Notes: generated by a model from the letters alone, not told the origin. Positions 21,207 through 30,400 are shown, counted from the stretch's first letter. The stretch: 39,812 bases of DNA from Roseomonas sp. (GCA_020249145.1 JADCGF010000042.1:1-39812); one strand, 5' to 3'. A program made the numbers and translations.

Positions 21207-24200
21207 TCATCCAGCAGGCCTGGACCGACGTCCTGTCCGTCGTGATGTCGAACGCCCAGCGGAAGGCACCCCGGGCGGCATTATGTCCATTACGACGACA
21301 CGAAGGGCATGGCCTGACTCATTCACAAGTGTTTGCAGGGCCTCCTCAAGCGCCGACGGATCCCTCATGACGATGCCAGACTCGGGGTGCGCTATTCTCT
21401 TCTTTCCGCACCAAAAAACGAGGTACACGCCTCGTCCCGCGGACGAAGGTTCGCGAGCGTAGCCCTCGGCAAGTTGGTTTCTCCAAGCCGTCCAAAGCTC
21501 CTGATGCCACTCGCCCTTTGCCTCGATGGGTAGTGTGACGGCCAATGAGCGAACCTTGATATCACAGCGGTCGTCTCCGGATACCCTCGCCTCCACTGCG
21601 GCTGAAAGGCCGGCAGCTTCAAACCGCCCCGCGAGAAGCGCGCACAAGTGGTCGCGACAGTCGTTCTCGATCTTCGGGCGAAGCGGGCGGCTGTCCCAAA
21701 AGCCCTTCCACCGGTTCTCCTGGGTGGTTCGCAACTCAGCATTGAGTGAGCGGAGATGGTCCTCCGCAAACGCCAGCAGATCGTCCGCGGTTGCGGGCTC
21801 CCCTGCGCGCAGCGCACCGACAAGTGCCTCTAGGGAGGGGGTCTCCCAGCCCCGGCGAATATCGTCGCGCTGCCGGCGGGCCAAGGCATGGCGGATCATG
21901 GCGAAATGCGGGGCGAGCGACGTGTCCTCTGCAAATGCTTCAAGTGCCCGCCGGGCTTCGGGCAGGGGGTCAGAGGCAATCGCGTCGAGTTGACGATCCA
22001 CGAAGCCCGCTAGGTCGGCCGCGCAGGGTGCGGAAAACACGCCAACCGGTTGCGGCGCCGGGCACCAAGCGGGTCCGCACCGCCGCACGAGGAATACACG
22101 ATGTGCGAGTTGGAGCGGCGGCTTCGTGCCCACAGAATAGCTATGCCGCATTTCCCCCGTTCGTTCCGCGAGGTCAGTGAGTCGGCCTTGATCCTGATCA
22201 ACGGCCCGCCCGACCTCTGCTTCGAACTCCTTGGGGGAGAGCATCCAGGCTGCCACGAGCAGAGGCCAGCGCGCGCCGCCCTCCGCGCCAAGTGAGTTAA
22301 GCCTTCGGCGCAGAGCAGCGAGGAGCGTATCCAATGGGAGGTTTGCAAAGCAGGCATCGAGCACTTGGTCCATGGCGGTCCCGCTGACTGCTCGCTCAAG
22401 CAGATTGGGGAGTAGCGCACGCTTTACAGCCTCGAAGCCGGGATTTTGGAGAACTTCGCTGAGGCCGTCGACGAACTTTAGCCCAGCTTCCAATTGCGGC
22501 AGGATAAGATCGCGCAGTGCGGCCGTGGCGGCTGCCGACAGTGCCGCGGCGACGCGCCCAGGCCAATCCCGCTTTTCGCTGGTGCCAAAAGACGTAGATG
22601 TAACGAGGGCGAGGACCATGAGCGACGTCAGGCGGTCGTCGGGGAGTTGCGGCATCGCCCCGTCACTGTCGGCAAACAGCATATCCGCACCGAGCAACCA
22701 CGCGCGCGCCATTTTATACTCTCGACCTTGAACGCGAAGTCCGCCGACCTCGGCGGAAGAGGGAAGCCAACCGTTCGCCACGAGGAGGCGCAGCCCGGCC
22801 CCTGCGGCGGCAGAGACCTCCGCATCGGCCTCCCGCGACAAGCGTTCGAACGGGGTGGCCTGCTTGGCGTCTTCGTCCGCCCCAACAAAGCGGCCCAGGC
22901 ACACGTCGGCGCACCAGCGCAACGCGTTATCCGCGGTGCCGTTAGCGATCTGCAGCAGGTCAGTACGCAACCGCCTAAGATTCTCAGAGCGCCACTGCAT
23001 ATCCTTTTTCCGCTCTTCGCGGCGCCGCAGCGATTGGTGCCGCTGCCAGTAATGCTCGTCGTCCGGTACGGCGCAGGTCACGGCGCCCGCAACAAGCTCC
23101 GCGAGGTCAGAGTTCTGCTCCGCCTCCTGCCAGACCCTCTCGAATAGTTCCTGCCCTTTGCTTCCTTCGAAGCAGAACCGCAGGCAGAATCGGAACAGCA
23201 GCTCCTGGCGGAATGGGTCGGCCTCAGCAAGCCCTTGCTCCAGAAGCCGCAAGCCACCATCCTTGGGCCACACCCACCAGGGGACCAAGTCCCGAAGGTT
23301 GTAAGACCCCATGTAAGCCTCGCGCAGAGCATCGCGTGGCCCAAGCTCCGTAGCCGCGATCGCCATCGGTACGAACAGATCCGCACGGGCTGCGAATGCA
23401 GCCCTCATAGCCTCGTCATTGTCACGCTCATGGGCGCCGATAATCCTTAGCCATCCGACGAGGCGCGCGCCCTCGTCCACGCCAAGCGTCGGCAGTGCGC
23501 GCGGCAGCAGCGCCCAGGCGACGCGTGCGAGGGCGGCGGTCGGGCCAAGTGTGGGCCGCGCCCCGGATACCCAAGGCTGCGCCGCCCAAGTATCGAGAAC
23601 GGAAGGCTCTGCGCCCGCCGGCACCCGGCTTGGAAGACGCCATTCAATGTGTCCCTGCGCGTGGGTTGTGGTCCGCTCGGAGCCACCGGCAAAGAAGTTT
23701 GCGAAATCGGCTAGATCGGTCGTGCCTAGATGGTCCGGATATAGCCGGACGAGGAGGCGGGCGGCCAAGCCCTTCGGGCCGTGCGGGTCGCGGTCTTCGA
23801 GCAGTCGCCGGAACACCGCTACTGCCGGAGATATGTCGCCTGCGCATGCGCGCAACAGGGCCGGGATGGCGCCGGCGCGCCCGTCTTCTGACACTGACGA
23901 GTCCAACACGACGCTGGAAAGCGTCGAGACAAGCTCAGGCAATGCTTGGCCGTCCGACAGTGCCTCCAGCACACACCACGCGAGTTGCCCTTGCCAGGGC
24001 CGACTCTCTAGGATCTCGCGCAGGGCGCCGGCCAGGGCGGGCGAAGCGAGCGCCGCCAGGCGCGCCTCGCCCCACAGGCCGCTGCGGAAAAAGGGGTCGC
24101 GGCGCTCGAGATCCGCCAGCGCGTCAAGTAGTGCGCGCAGCGCCGCAGGGCCGAATTCACTGGGGTCGCCGTATGCCAGGACGCCGTATGGGTCGAGGCG

Positions 24201-25322
24201 CACGAGGCGTTCCGCTCGCGCGGGCAGCAGCGTGGCGACCCAGGCGAACAGACCTCGCAGCGATGGATGCGGCTCTGGATGGCGCCCGCACAGCAGGGCC
24301 TCGACCCGTCGCAGCGGAAGGCTGCGCGCCGCCACTCGGCGCGCAAGGAAGCGTCCAGCGAGGAACTCCGCCACGGTGCGATGCTGGGGCGCGAAGCGGC
24401 CCTCTCCAACTGCAGAAAAGAGCCGCGAGGCGAGCGCAGCGCGCAATGCGTCTCTGTTCGTTCCCTCCGGATCAAGGTCGTCTAGCGAGACATCTCGCTG
24501 GTCGCTCGACGAATCGAGCGCCACCGCATCGCGATCAGCAAGAAGCAACGCGGAGCACGCTAGCCCCGCCGCATCGAGCAAGGCGACAGGAGGTGGCGGA
24601 CGGCCCGTGTGGTCCAGCCGAGGCCGCTCACGGTTAGCCTCTCTGGCCAGGAGATCTGCAGCAGTCTCATACAAGGCTCGGCGTGACGAAGGGAGGCCGC
24701 CTCCCCTCGATGCGACGTCCAGCATGAGAAGCAGGGTTTGGGGGTTGTGAAGGAGGGGAGTAAGCCGCGCTTCCTCCACCTGCCGGAGAAACTCGGCGGG
24801 AACCTGTCCTCTGGCACGGACGAGCGCCTCGACGTCTGCGTCGTCGAGCGGCAGCAACCGGACCGGGGTAAGAGGGCGGTTGCCTGCTGCGTCTCTCAGT
24901 ACCCGCGTGCCGGCAAGGGCCGCCCAGTCCACTGGCCTGCACGAAAGCCAGAAACGCGGCTGCCCGCATTCGTACAGCTTTCGTGCGACCGCGTCGGCCG
25001 GGTTTGATGGTCCGCCGGCAAGCGCCTCGTCCAGCGCGTCAAGAAAAAGTGGCGTGCCGGGCGTTACCCATCCGGCCGGCCTTGTCAGGAATTGGCGAAC
25101 CGGGACGAAGCAGCCGCCGAAGACGCTTGCTGCCTCTGCCATACAGGTTGTCTTACCACTACCAGGATCGCCGAGTACCAGGACGCACACGTCTTCAGGA
25201 AGGTCCCGCAAGCGAAGAGTGCGGCGCTCCGGGCGCGGATCGTCTTCAAGAATCTCGACTCTACGTTCCATAGCTGGCGCGATGCCAACTGGGCGTAATT
25301 GGGAACCACCATCTGACGACAT
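21207..25322 (-). CDS. NACHT-type STAND NTPase with C-terminal PD-(D/E)XK nuclease, defence candidate
   Basis: The protein has 1371 residues. Residues 51-58 (GDPGSGKT) are Walker A. Residues 92-99 (LFLDALDE) are a NACHT-type Walker B. Residues 125-132 (WLSCRPVD) fit the sensor segment. The middle (about 350-1150) is a long helical, Leu-rich region that may be HEAT-like repeats for target sensing. Near the end, Asp1254, Glu1267 and Lys1269 (D-x12-ExK, LPIEAKGEWH) make a PD-(D/E)XK nuclease site. Prokaryotic STAND and NACHT proteins with nucleases are anti-phage sensors that cut DNA when triggered. Here the nuclease is C-terminal, whereas most Avs proteins carry it at the N-terminus. It is a single-gene unit on the minus strand, with no obvious operon partner. 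The last 20 residues are low-complexity. Confidence 0.8.
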   Translation of the reverse strand: MSSDGGSQLRPVGIAPAMERRVEILEDDPRPERRTLRLRDLPEDVCVLVLGDPGSGKTTCMAEAASVFGGCFVPVRQFLTRPAGWVTPGTPLFLDALDEALAGGPSNPADAVARKLYECGQPRFWLSCRPVDWAALAGTRVLRDAAGNRPLTPVRLLPLDDADVEALVRARGQVPAEFLRQVEEARLTPLLHNPQTLLLMLDVASRGGGLPSSRRALYETAADLLAREANRERPRLDHTGRPPPPVALLDAAGLACSALLLADRDAVALDSSSDQRDVSLDDLDPEGTNRDALRAALASRLFSAVGEGRFAPQHRTVAEFLAGRFLARRVAARSLPLRRVEALLCGRHPEPHPSLRGLFAWVATLLPARAERLVRLDPYGVLAYGDPSEFGPAALRALLDALADLERRDPFFRSGLWGEARLAALASPALAGALREILESRPWQGQLAWCVLEALSDGQALPELVSTLSSVVLDSSVSEDGRAGAIPALLRACAGDISPAVAVFRRLLEDRDPHGPKGLAARLLVRLYPDHLGTTDLADFANFFAGGSERTTTHAQGHIEWRLPSRVPAGAEPSVLDTWAAQPWVSGARPTLGPTAALARVAWALLPRALPTLGVDEGARLVGWLRIIGAHERDNDEAMRAAFAARADLFVPMAIAATELGPRDALREAYMGSYNLRDLVPWWVWPKDGGLRLLEQGLAEADPFRQELLFRFCLRFCFEGSKGQELFERVWQEAEQNSDLAELVAGAVTCAVPDDEHYWQRHQSLRRREERKKDMQWRSENLRRLRTDLLQIANGTADNALRWCADVCLGRFVGADEDAKQATPFERLSREADAEVSAAAGAGLRLLVANGWLPSSAEVGGLRVQGREYKMARAWLLGADMLFADSDGAMPQLPDDRLTSLMVLALVTSTSFGTSEKRDWPGRVAAALSAAATAALRDLILPQLEAGLKFVDGLSEVLQNPGFEAVKRALLPNLLERAVSGTAMDQVLDACFANLPLDTLLAALRRRLNSLGAEGGARWPLLVAAWMLSPKEFEAEVGRAVDQDQGRLTDLAERTGEMRHSYSVGTKPPLQLAHRVFLVRRCGPAWCPAPQPVGVFSAPCAADLAGFVDRQLDAIASDPLPEARRALEAFAEDTSLAPHFAMIRHALARRQRDDIRRGWETPSLEALVGALRAGEPATADDLLAFAEDHLRSLNAELRTTQENRWKGFWDSRPLRPKIENDCRDHLCALLAGRFEAAGLSAAVEARVSGDDRCDIKVRSLAVTLPIEAKGEWHQELWTAWRNQLAEGYAREPSSAGRGVYLVFWCGKKRIAHPESGIVMRDPSALEEALQTLVNESGHALRVVVMDIMPPGVPSAGRSTSRRTGRRSRPAG

Positions 25323-25469
25323 GCTTCTACCGCACCGGGCAAGACTCGGCGGCCAGCCCCTCTGTTCCTCCGGAGGGAACGGCTAGAGTTTCATGCTTCG
25401 AGATAAAGAGAATCGTCATAGCTGCTTATCTGTTTAACATATCAGAAGCAGTTGGACGATGGACGCTAA
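25323..25469 (-). promoter_or_regulatory. Upstream region of NACHT gene with 6-bp inverted repeat
   Basis: The region is AT-rich around 25420-25455. CTGCTT at 25422-25427 is repeated inverted as AAGCAG at 25446-25451, enclosing 18 nt. This could be an operator or part of a promoter for the NACHT gene. I could not assign promoter boxes with confidence. Confidence 0.3.
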
Positions 25470-25670
25470 GCCAGCGTCAGCGAAATAGCGGCGGTGGAAG
25501 GGATCGAACGCGGCTATCTCGGTACCTTGCTGCGACTAACGCTGCTCTCGCCGGCAATGGCGGAGGCAATTCTGAACGGATGGCAGCCTGAGGGAGTGAC
25601 GCTGCCGGATCTATTGGAGCCTTTCCCCGTTGTTTGGCCAGATCTGGACGTGTCGTCGAGGGGCGGCTAG
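25470..25670 (+). pseudogene. Degraded second copy of recombinase-cassette tail protein
   Basis: Read from GCC at 25470, the plus strand encodes ASVSEIAAVEGIERGYLGTL, then LLSPAMAEAILNGWQPEGVT and a stop at 25668-25670. This matches the C-terminal half of the protein at 20732-21121: by eye 35 of 47 aligned residues are identical. The N-terminal half is missing and a stop precedes the homology. It is the scar of another recombinase cassette, or a duplicate made when the NACHT gene was inserted. It has no start and no intact reading frame. Confidence 0.8.
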
Positions 25671-25808
25671 GCGAAGCGGGTCGCCAAAAAGATGGTCGGC
25701 CAAGCATGACGGTGCTGCTTTCTCTTGGCCAAGAATTCTTCCGGATCTCTGCTTCTCGTCTCTCGGTATCAGTTCCATGAGCGGCTCGCCCGAGGTAAGC
25801 CTACAGGC

Positions 25809-28019
25809 ATGAGCCTAGAGCAGGGATTCGATATCGCCTTCGTGGCTTCCCACGCGCTGCGTGAGAAGCAGATTCAGCAAGTCTACCGCCCGTACGTGGC
25901 GGTCCACAAATGGTTTGCCCGCCGCCCCGGAAGCCTGTTTCGGAGCTTGGCCTTGGCTGAGTTCGGAGACATGCCTCTCCGCGAAGCCTACTACCGGGCG
26001 CACGATTTCGCCGGAAAGCTGGTTGCGGACCCATTCATGGGTGGCGGGACGCCCGTGATAGAAGCTAACCGGCTCGGCTGCGACGTCATCGGGTTCGATA
26101 TCAACCCCATGGCTACGTGGGTTTGCAGAGAGGCTGTGGAGTACCTGGACCTAAAGGCTTACGCAGGGGCTGCCGACCACCTGATTGAGACTCTGCGGAA
26201 GGATTTGGGCCACCTCTACCTTACCGACTGCCCACTCTACGGGGATCGCGACGTTCCGGTGAAATCCTTTCTGTGGGTGAAGGTCGTTGATTGCGAGTCA
26301 TGCGGGGAGGACGTGGACCTGTTCCCCGGCTATCTTTTGGCCGAGGACGTTCGGCACCCCCTCAACGTGCTGGTCTGCCACGCCTGCGGTGACCTGAACG
26401 AGGTGGAGGACCGGAAACGTCCCGGCGCATGCAAGGGCTGCGCGGCCGAACTACTGGCGGAAGGCCCAGCGAAGCGGGGCAAGTGCGCATGCAAGGCTTG
26501 CGGCCACCTGAACAGCTTCCCACGCGGAGGGAAAGAGTCGCCGCGGCACCGCCTGTTCGCGATCGAGTACTACAACCCCACGCGCAAGAAGGACCACAAG
26601 GGCCGCTTCTTTAAGAAGCCTGACGAGCGGGATCTCGCCCGAGTCCGCGACGCCGAATCTATATGGGCGGTAGAGAAGCCTCGCTTCGTCCCGGATGACG
26701 AGATACCACCGGGGGACGAAACGGACCGCCTGCACCGTTGGGGCTACTGGCGCTATCGTGACATGTTCTCGGCCAGGCAGTTACTCGGGCTGGAGGCGAG
26801 TGCCCGGCTAATCGCCGCCGTCCAGGACGATCGTGTGCGGCACGCGCTAGCGACGAACCTCTCGGACCTACTGCGATACCAGAACATGCTCTGCCGCTAC
26901 GACACGATGGCGCTCAAGTCCCTAGACATTTTCAGCGTCCACGGCTTCCCGGTTGGCCTCGTGCAGTGCGAGAGCAACCTACTCGGCATCGTTAACGGCG
27001 GAGAGAAGAAACTCGGCGCCAGCAACGTTGGCTCGGGAGGCTGGTCCAACATCGTCGAGAAGTATCGGGCTGCTAAGGCGTACTGCGACGCTCCCTTCGA
27101 GGTGCAACCTGGCGCCAAGGGCAAGGACGCCCAAGTCCCGGTGCATGGCGAGTGGATTGGCGAGCGCCGCGAAGGCTACCGGCCGCGGAGCATCGCCATC
27201 CGTTGCAAGTCCTCCACCGAGGTGGAGCTGCCGCCAGCCAGCCTCGACGGCTGCTTCACTGATCCTCCGTACTTCGGAATGGTCCAGTACGGCGAGCTGA
27301 TGGATTTCTGCTACGTCTGGCTCCGGAAGCTGGTTGGCTCGCATGCCGAGGGCTTCACCCCGACCAGCGCACGTTCCGCTGGGGAAGTCACCGGAAACAC
27401 GACGAAGGGCCGCGACCTCGCGCGGTTCACCGAGGGCTTGGCAGAGGTCTACCGCCGCATGGCGGTTGCACTGAAGCCGGGCGCCCCGCTCGCTTTCACC
27501 TTTCACCACAACAAGCAGGAAGCATATGCCTCGGTGGCGGTAGCCATTCTCGACGCGGGCCTGACATGCTCGGCTTCTTTGCCCTGCCCGGCCGAGATGG
27601 CGGGGAGCATCCACATTTCTGGGACCGGCTCCTCAATCGTCGATACGGTCTTCGTGTGCCGCAGCACGGGCACCACGCCCAAGGAATGGCTGTTCACGGA
27701 TGCGGACGGGTTGGCCATCATCGTCAGCCGCGACCTGCAGCAACTGCGAGCGGGCGGCATGCGGCCCACACCCGGCGATACCCGTTGCATTGTCTTCGGG
27801 CACCTGGCGCGTATGGCAATCTGGAATCTACGGGCGAAATGGAACCCTTGCCTCCCGACCAAGGAGAAGCTGAAGTTCCTTTCCGATGGGATGGATCGGC
27901 TGGCATCGCTCGATTCGGTAGTGGCGGCGCTCACGCCGGAAGCACCGGCAGCGGTCGGGCTTCCGCTCTTCGCCGACCAACGCAGGGTGCCAGAGACCAT
28001 AGATGCCATTTCCTTTTGA
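25809..28019 (+). CDS. DNA methyltransferase with zinc-ribbon insertion (R-M system)
   Basis: The protein has 736 residues from the ATG at 25809 with GAGGTAAG upstream (TTG 25725 is an open alternative). DPFMGGGT at 74-81 is the AdoMet motif and GFDINPMA follows it. The catalytic DPPYFGM is at 485-488. Between them, Cys pairs at about 162/165, 190/193, 208/211 and 226-231 suggest two zinc ribbons. The architecture resembles DUF1156-type methylases. With the downstream endonuclease, whose start overlaps by 17 nt, it makes a restriction-modification pair. It would methylate adenine or cytosine to protect host DNA. Confidence 0.82.
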   Translation: MSLEQGFDIAFVASHALREKQIQQVYRPYVAVHKWFARRPGSLFRSLALAEFGDMPLREAYYRAHDFAGKLVADPFMGGGTPVIEANRLGCDVIGFDINPMATWVCREAVEYLDLKAYAGAADHLIETLRKDLGHLYLTDCPLYGDRDVPVKSFLWVKVVDCESCGEDVDLFPGYLLAEDVRHPLNVLVCHACGDLNEVEDRKRPGACKGCAAELLAEGPAKRGKCACKACGHLNSFPRGGKESPRHRLFAIEYYNPTRKKDHKGRFFKKPDERDLARVRDAESIWAVEKPRFVPDDEIPPGDETDRLHRWGYWRYRDMFSARQLLGLEASARLIAAVQDDRVRHALATNLSDLLRYQNMLCRYDTMALKSLDIFSVHGFPVGLVQCESNLLGIVNGGEKKLGASNVGSGGWSNIVEKYRAAKAYCDAPFEVQPGAKGKDAQVPVHGEWIGERREGYRPRSIAIRCKSSTEVELPPASLDGCFTDPPYFGMVQYGELMDFCYVWLRKLVGSHAEGFTPTSARSAGEVTGNTTKGRDLARFTEGLAEVYRRMAVALKPGAPLAFTFHHNKQEAYASVAVAILDAGLTCSASLPCPAEMAGSIHISGTGSSIVDTVFVCRSTGTTPKEWLFTDADGLAIIVSRDLQQLRAGGMRPTPGDTRCIVFGHLARMAIWNLRAKWNPCLPTKEKLKFLSDGMDRLASLDSVVAALTPEAPAAVGLPLFADQRRVPETIDAISF

Positions 28020-29085
28020 GATTCCCGCGGCCGAGATCTCGGTCAACATCGAGGATCACGTAGACTCCATCTACGCGGGTCTATCCTCGGACTTCATCTC
28101 GATGCCCAAGGGCGAAGGCTTCGTGGACTACTCGGTCTTCGAGGCGGGCTATGAGGCCCTAAAGAAGGCCACAAGCGGGTTTGACACGCTGGCGCCGGAA
28201 GCCCTGCTCACCTGCATTCTCAATGTACCGATTTCCTTCTTGGTCCTGCGGACCATGCTCGGCTTCACCCCGCCCGAACTAGCCTACACGACGACGGTAC
28301 GAACTAAGGTGGAGGTAGACCAAGGTTTCGCCCGCACGCTAGACCGCAAAGTACGGCTGGAGCCTACGAAGCCCCTTAAGCCGTCCCCTCTGATGATGGC
28401 CCGCCTCCAGGCGATGGTCAGGACCGCCAACGAGTTGCTGCTGGCTGGGGTACCGGCGGGGACGTCGGACAAGGTGGTCCACCGTCTCGGTAAGATCGAC
28501 ACCGAGCGCGGCAAGGATTCGCTCAAGGCATCTTCGCAGCTTGGCATCCCCTACGCGGCGCTTCTCTATGAACGATTTCTCGGAAGGCCTTTCGCAGGTC
28601 ACCGAGATTCCGTGTCAGAGCTGGTCGGTGACGCGCTGGAGAGCGCCATTGAGCGGCAGCTAGACCGATGGGGAGTGAGCAACCACAAGACGAAGCGAGC
28701 CGAGAAAGTACCGGGCTTCGTACAGTCACCGGACTTCATTATTCCGTCGTGGGCAAACCCACGGGTTATCATTGAGGCGAAAGTAACTGAGGATGACGGC
28801 ACGGCTCGCGACAAGGTCACCCGCATCATCAACCTCGTTAACCTATCGAGAGACCCATCATCCAATCCCAGAGGCTATCAAGTGGTCGCCGCGCTCGCGG
28901 GGCGTGGCTTTGCCGTACGGCGGCAAGACATGCGGAACTTGTTGATTGCCACGGGCGGCAAAGTGTTCACGTTGGCGACGGTGCAGCACATCGTGGCGCA
29001 CACCGATATCAAGCAATTCGCCACGAGAATTCCGCCCGCTGAGCCGGAGGCCTTCGCTGGCGACATACCGGACGTTGTGGGTTAA
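28003..29085 (+). CDS. Restriction endonuclease, PD-(D/E)XK, partner of methyltransferase
   Basis: The protein has 360 residues. Asp244, Glu258 and Lys260 (SPDFIIPSW then VIIEAKVTE) make a PD-(D/E)XK catalytic centre. The N-terminal 200 residues are unrecognised and probably bind DNA or form dimers. The 17-nt overlap with the methyltransferase shows a coupled pair. The enzyme would cut DNA lacking the partner's methylation. The recognition sequence cannot be read from the gene. Confidence 0.75.
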   Translation: MPFPFEIPAAEISVNIEDHVDSIYAGLSSDFISMPKGEGFVDYSVFEAGYEALKKATSGFDTLAPEALLTCILNVPISFLVLRTMLGFTPPELAYTTTVRTKVEVDQGFARTLDRKVRLEPTKPLKPSPLMMARLQAMVRTANELLLAGVPAGTSDKVVHRLGKIDTERGKDSLKASSQLGIPYAALLYERFLGRPFAGHRDSVSELVGDALESAIERQLDRWGVSNHKTKRAEKVPGFVQSPDFIIPSWANPRVIIEAKVTEDDGTARDKVTRIINLVNLSRDPSSNPRGYQVVAALAGRGFAVRRQDMRNLLIATGGKVFTLATVQHIVAHTDIKQFATRIPPAEPEAFAGDIPDVVG

Positions 29086-29171
29086 AAATACGATGCGCTA
29101 ACGAAGGCAGCCGAGAAGGCTGCCAAGGAAGAGGGTGGCTCTGGTACTCTCCTGTAGCCAATGAAGCAGAA

Positions 29172-29190
29172 GGGGGTCTCACGGACCCCC
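29172..29190 (-). terminator. Hairpin terminator candidate
   Basis: GGGGGTC at 29172-29178 pairs with GACCCCC at 29184-29190 around a 5-nt loop. On the minus strand it is followed by TTCTGCTTCATT, a moderately T-rich tail. It would fit the end of a lost minus-strand gene; in the plus direction it may also help end the restriction-modification transcript. Confidence 0.55.
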
Positions 29191-29305
29191 CATCGTTAGA
29201 CTGGCAGCTGAAGACCAACGGAAGCGGCAGCCTCCCAAACCTTGTAGCCCCCGATCAATTTTCCGCCCCCAATTCCATTCCCCCAGGCATATATTTCACC
29301 AACTC

Positions 29306-29322
29306 ATGCTGCACCGCAGCAT
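29306..29322. repeat. ATGCTGC-n3-GCAGCAT palindrome
   Basis: This is a perfect 7-bp inverted repeat around ACC. Its centre, CTGC-n3-GCAG, matches the CTGC-N3/4-GCAG type of site reported for PhaR regulators in alphaproteobacteria. Oligo-A (plus strand) follows, so it is not a terminator in either direction. It may be a remnant operator; no phasin gene is next to it. Confidence 0.35.
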
Positions 29323-29525
29323 AAAAAAATCCCTTCAGATCAATACGTTAAACCTTGTTGGAAAAATCGACCAACCCTCAAGCTTTGGAGAGAATCCCCC
29401 GATTCGGAGAGAAAAAGCCCGACCATTCCGCCCTTGCACTATCAAGGTTTCTGGCGAAAAGCCCGCAAATACTCGCGAATTTCCAAGCCCACCCAGGGCT
29501 GAGAGCATGTTTTGGGAAAGGGAGG

Positions 29526-29601
29526 TGGCGTCCCGTACGGGATTCGAACCCGTGCTGCCAACGTGAAAGGCTGGTGTCCTAGGCCTCTAGACGAACGGGA
29601 C
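29526..29601 (-). tRNA. tRNA-Glu (anticodon TTC)
   Basis: The 76-nt cloverleaf is read on the minus strand. The acceptor stem begins GTCCCGT and ends ACGGGAC, followed by G and the encoded CCA. The anticodon loop is CCTTTCACG with anticodon TTC. The T-arm has GGTTCGAATCC. The 3' end faces the island, the usual orientation for a tRNA used as an integration target. A repeat of the 3' end elsewhere in the window was not found. Confidence 0.95.
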
Positions 29602-29721
29602 AAGGCCGGAAGTCGCGCTCAATAGCCTCAGTTGCGCCCCGCGCCTAGCCCCCCGTGTCCTAATATCGCCATGGCTTGCCAGAAAATCCCCTTCCGGCTT
29701 GTGTGACGCTCACTCCAAGCT

Positions 29722-30378
29722 ATGGCGCCAAACATGTCTGACACTCCCTGCCGACTTTACCTTATCACTCCGCAAAGGCTTGATCCGCTTACCTTTCGCG
29801 ATTCGCTGGCCGCTGCGCTTGATGCAGGTGATGTCGCTTGCCTGCAATTGCGCCTGAAGGACGCAACTGAAGACACCATCGCGCGTACAACAGAAATCCT
29901 TATGCCCATCGCTGCGGCCAGGGATGTCGCGTTTCTCCTGAATGATAATGCGGCACTTGCGGCAAGGCTTGGCTGTGATGGCGCGCATCTCGGCCAGACG
30001 GATGGCAATCATGCCGAAGCGCGCAGGCTACTCGAAGGACGCATTCTTGGCATTACCTGCCACGCCTCACGCCATCTTGCGATGGAGGCCGGCGAATTGG
30101 GCGCCGATTACGTCGCTTTCGGCGCCTTCTTCCCGACCGAGACGAAGGAAACCACCCACCGCGCCTCGCCTGAAATCCTAGCCTGGTGGCATGAAATGTT
30201 CGAAATTCCCTCAGTTGCGATCGGCGGCATCACCTCGGCCAATTGCGCGCCGCTGGTCCAGGCGGGGGCGGATTTCCTCGCCGTTGTCGGCGCTGTCTGG
30301 AATCACCCGGAAGGGCCGGCGAAAGGCGTGCGCGCCATGAATGCAGCAATCGCCGAGGCAAGCGGCGCCCAAGGCTGA
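29722..30378 (+). CDS. thiE: Thiamine-phosphate synthase
   Basis: The protein has 218 residues. It couples hydroxymethylpyrimidine diphosphate and thiazole phosphate to thiamine monophosphate in the cytosol. Family signatures are present: RLYLITP at the start, [34 protein letters not shown], and IGGITSANC. The start could be 29722 or the ATG four codons later (29734). It is convergent with grpE (22 nt apart). The sequence looks complete and typical. Confidence 0.9.
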   Translation: MAPNMSDTPCRLYLITPQRLDPLTFRDSLAAALDAGDVACLQLRLKDATEDTIARTTEILMPIAAARDVAFLLNDNAALAARLGCDGAHLGQTDGNHAEARRLLEGRILGITCHASRHLAMEAGELGADYVAFGAFFPTETKETTHRASPEILAWWHEMFEIPSVAIGGITSANCAPLVQAGADFLAVVGAVWNHPEGPAKGVRAMNAAIAEASGAQG

Positions 30379-30400
30379 AAGCCTTCTTAGGCCAAGGGGC

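Larger units (their letters stand above)
29086..29525. other. Island right flank, remnant sequence with no intact gene
   Basis: The 440-nt stretch between the endonuclease stop and tRNA-Glu holds no intact gene. A minus-strand frame of 30 codons at 29255-29347 (DLKGFFYAAVQHELVKY and a Met/Gly-rich end) and a shorter frame ending at about 29198 could be coding remnants. A hairpin at 29172-29190 and a palindrome at 29306-29322 are listed separately. The segment probably joins cargo to the chromosome at the tRNA 3' end. Confidence 0.45.

Noticed and set aside
23419..24750. 443-codon plus-strand frame antisense to the NACHT gene
   Set aside because: Ser/Arg/Ala-rich low-complexity translation caused by GC bias; the minus strand carries Walker motifs.
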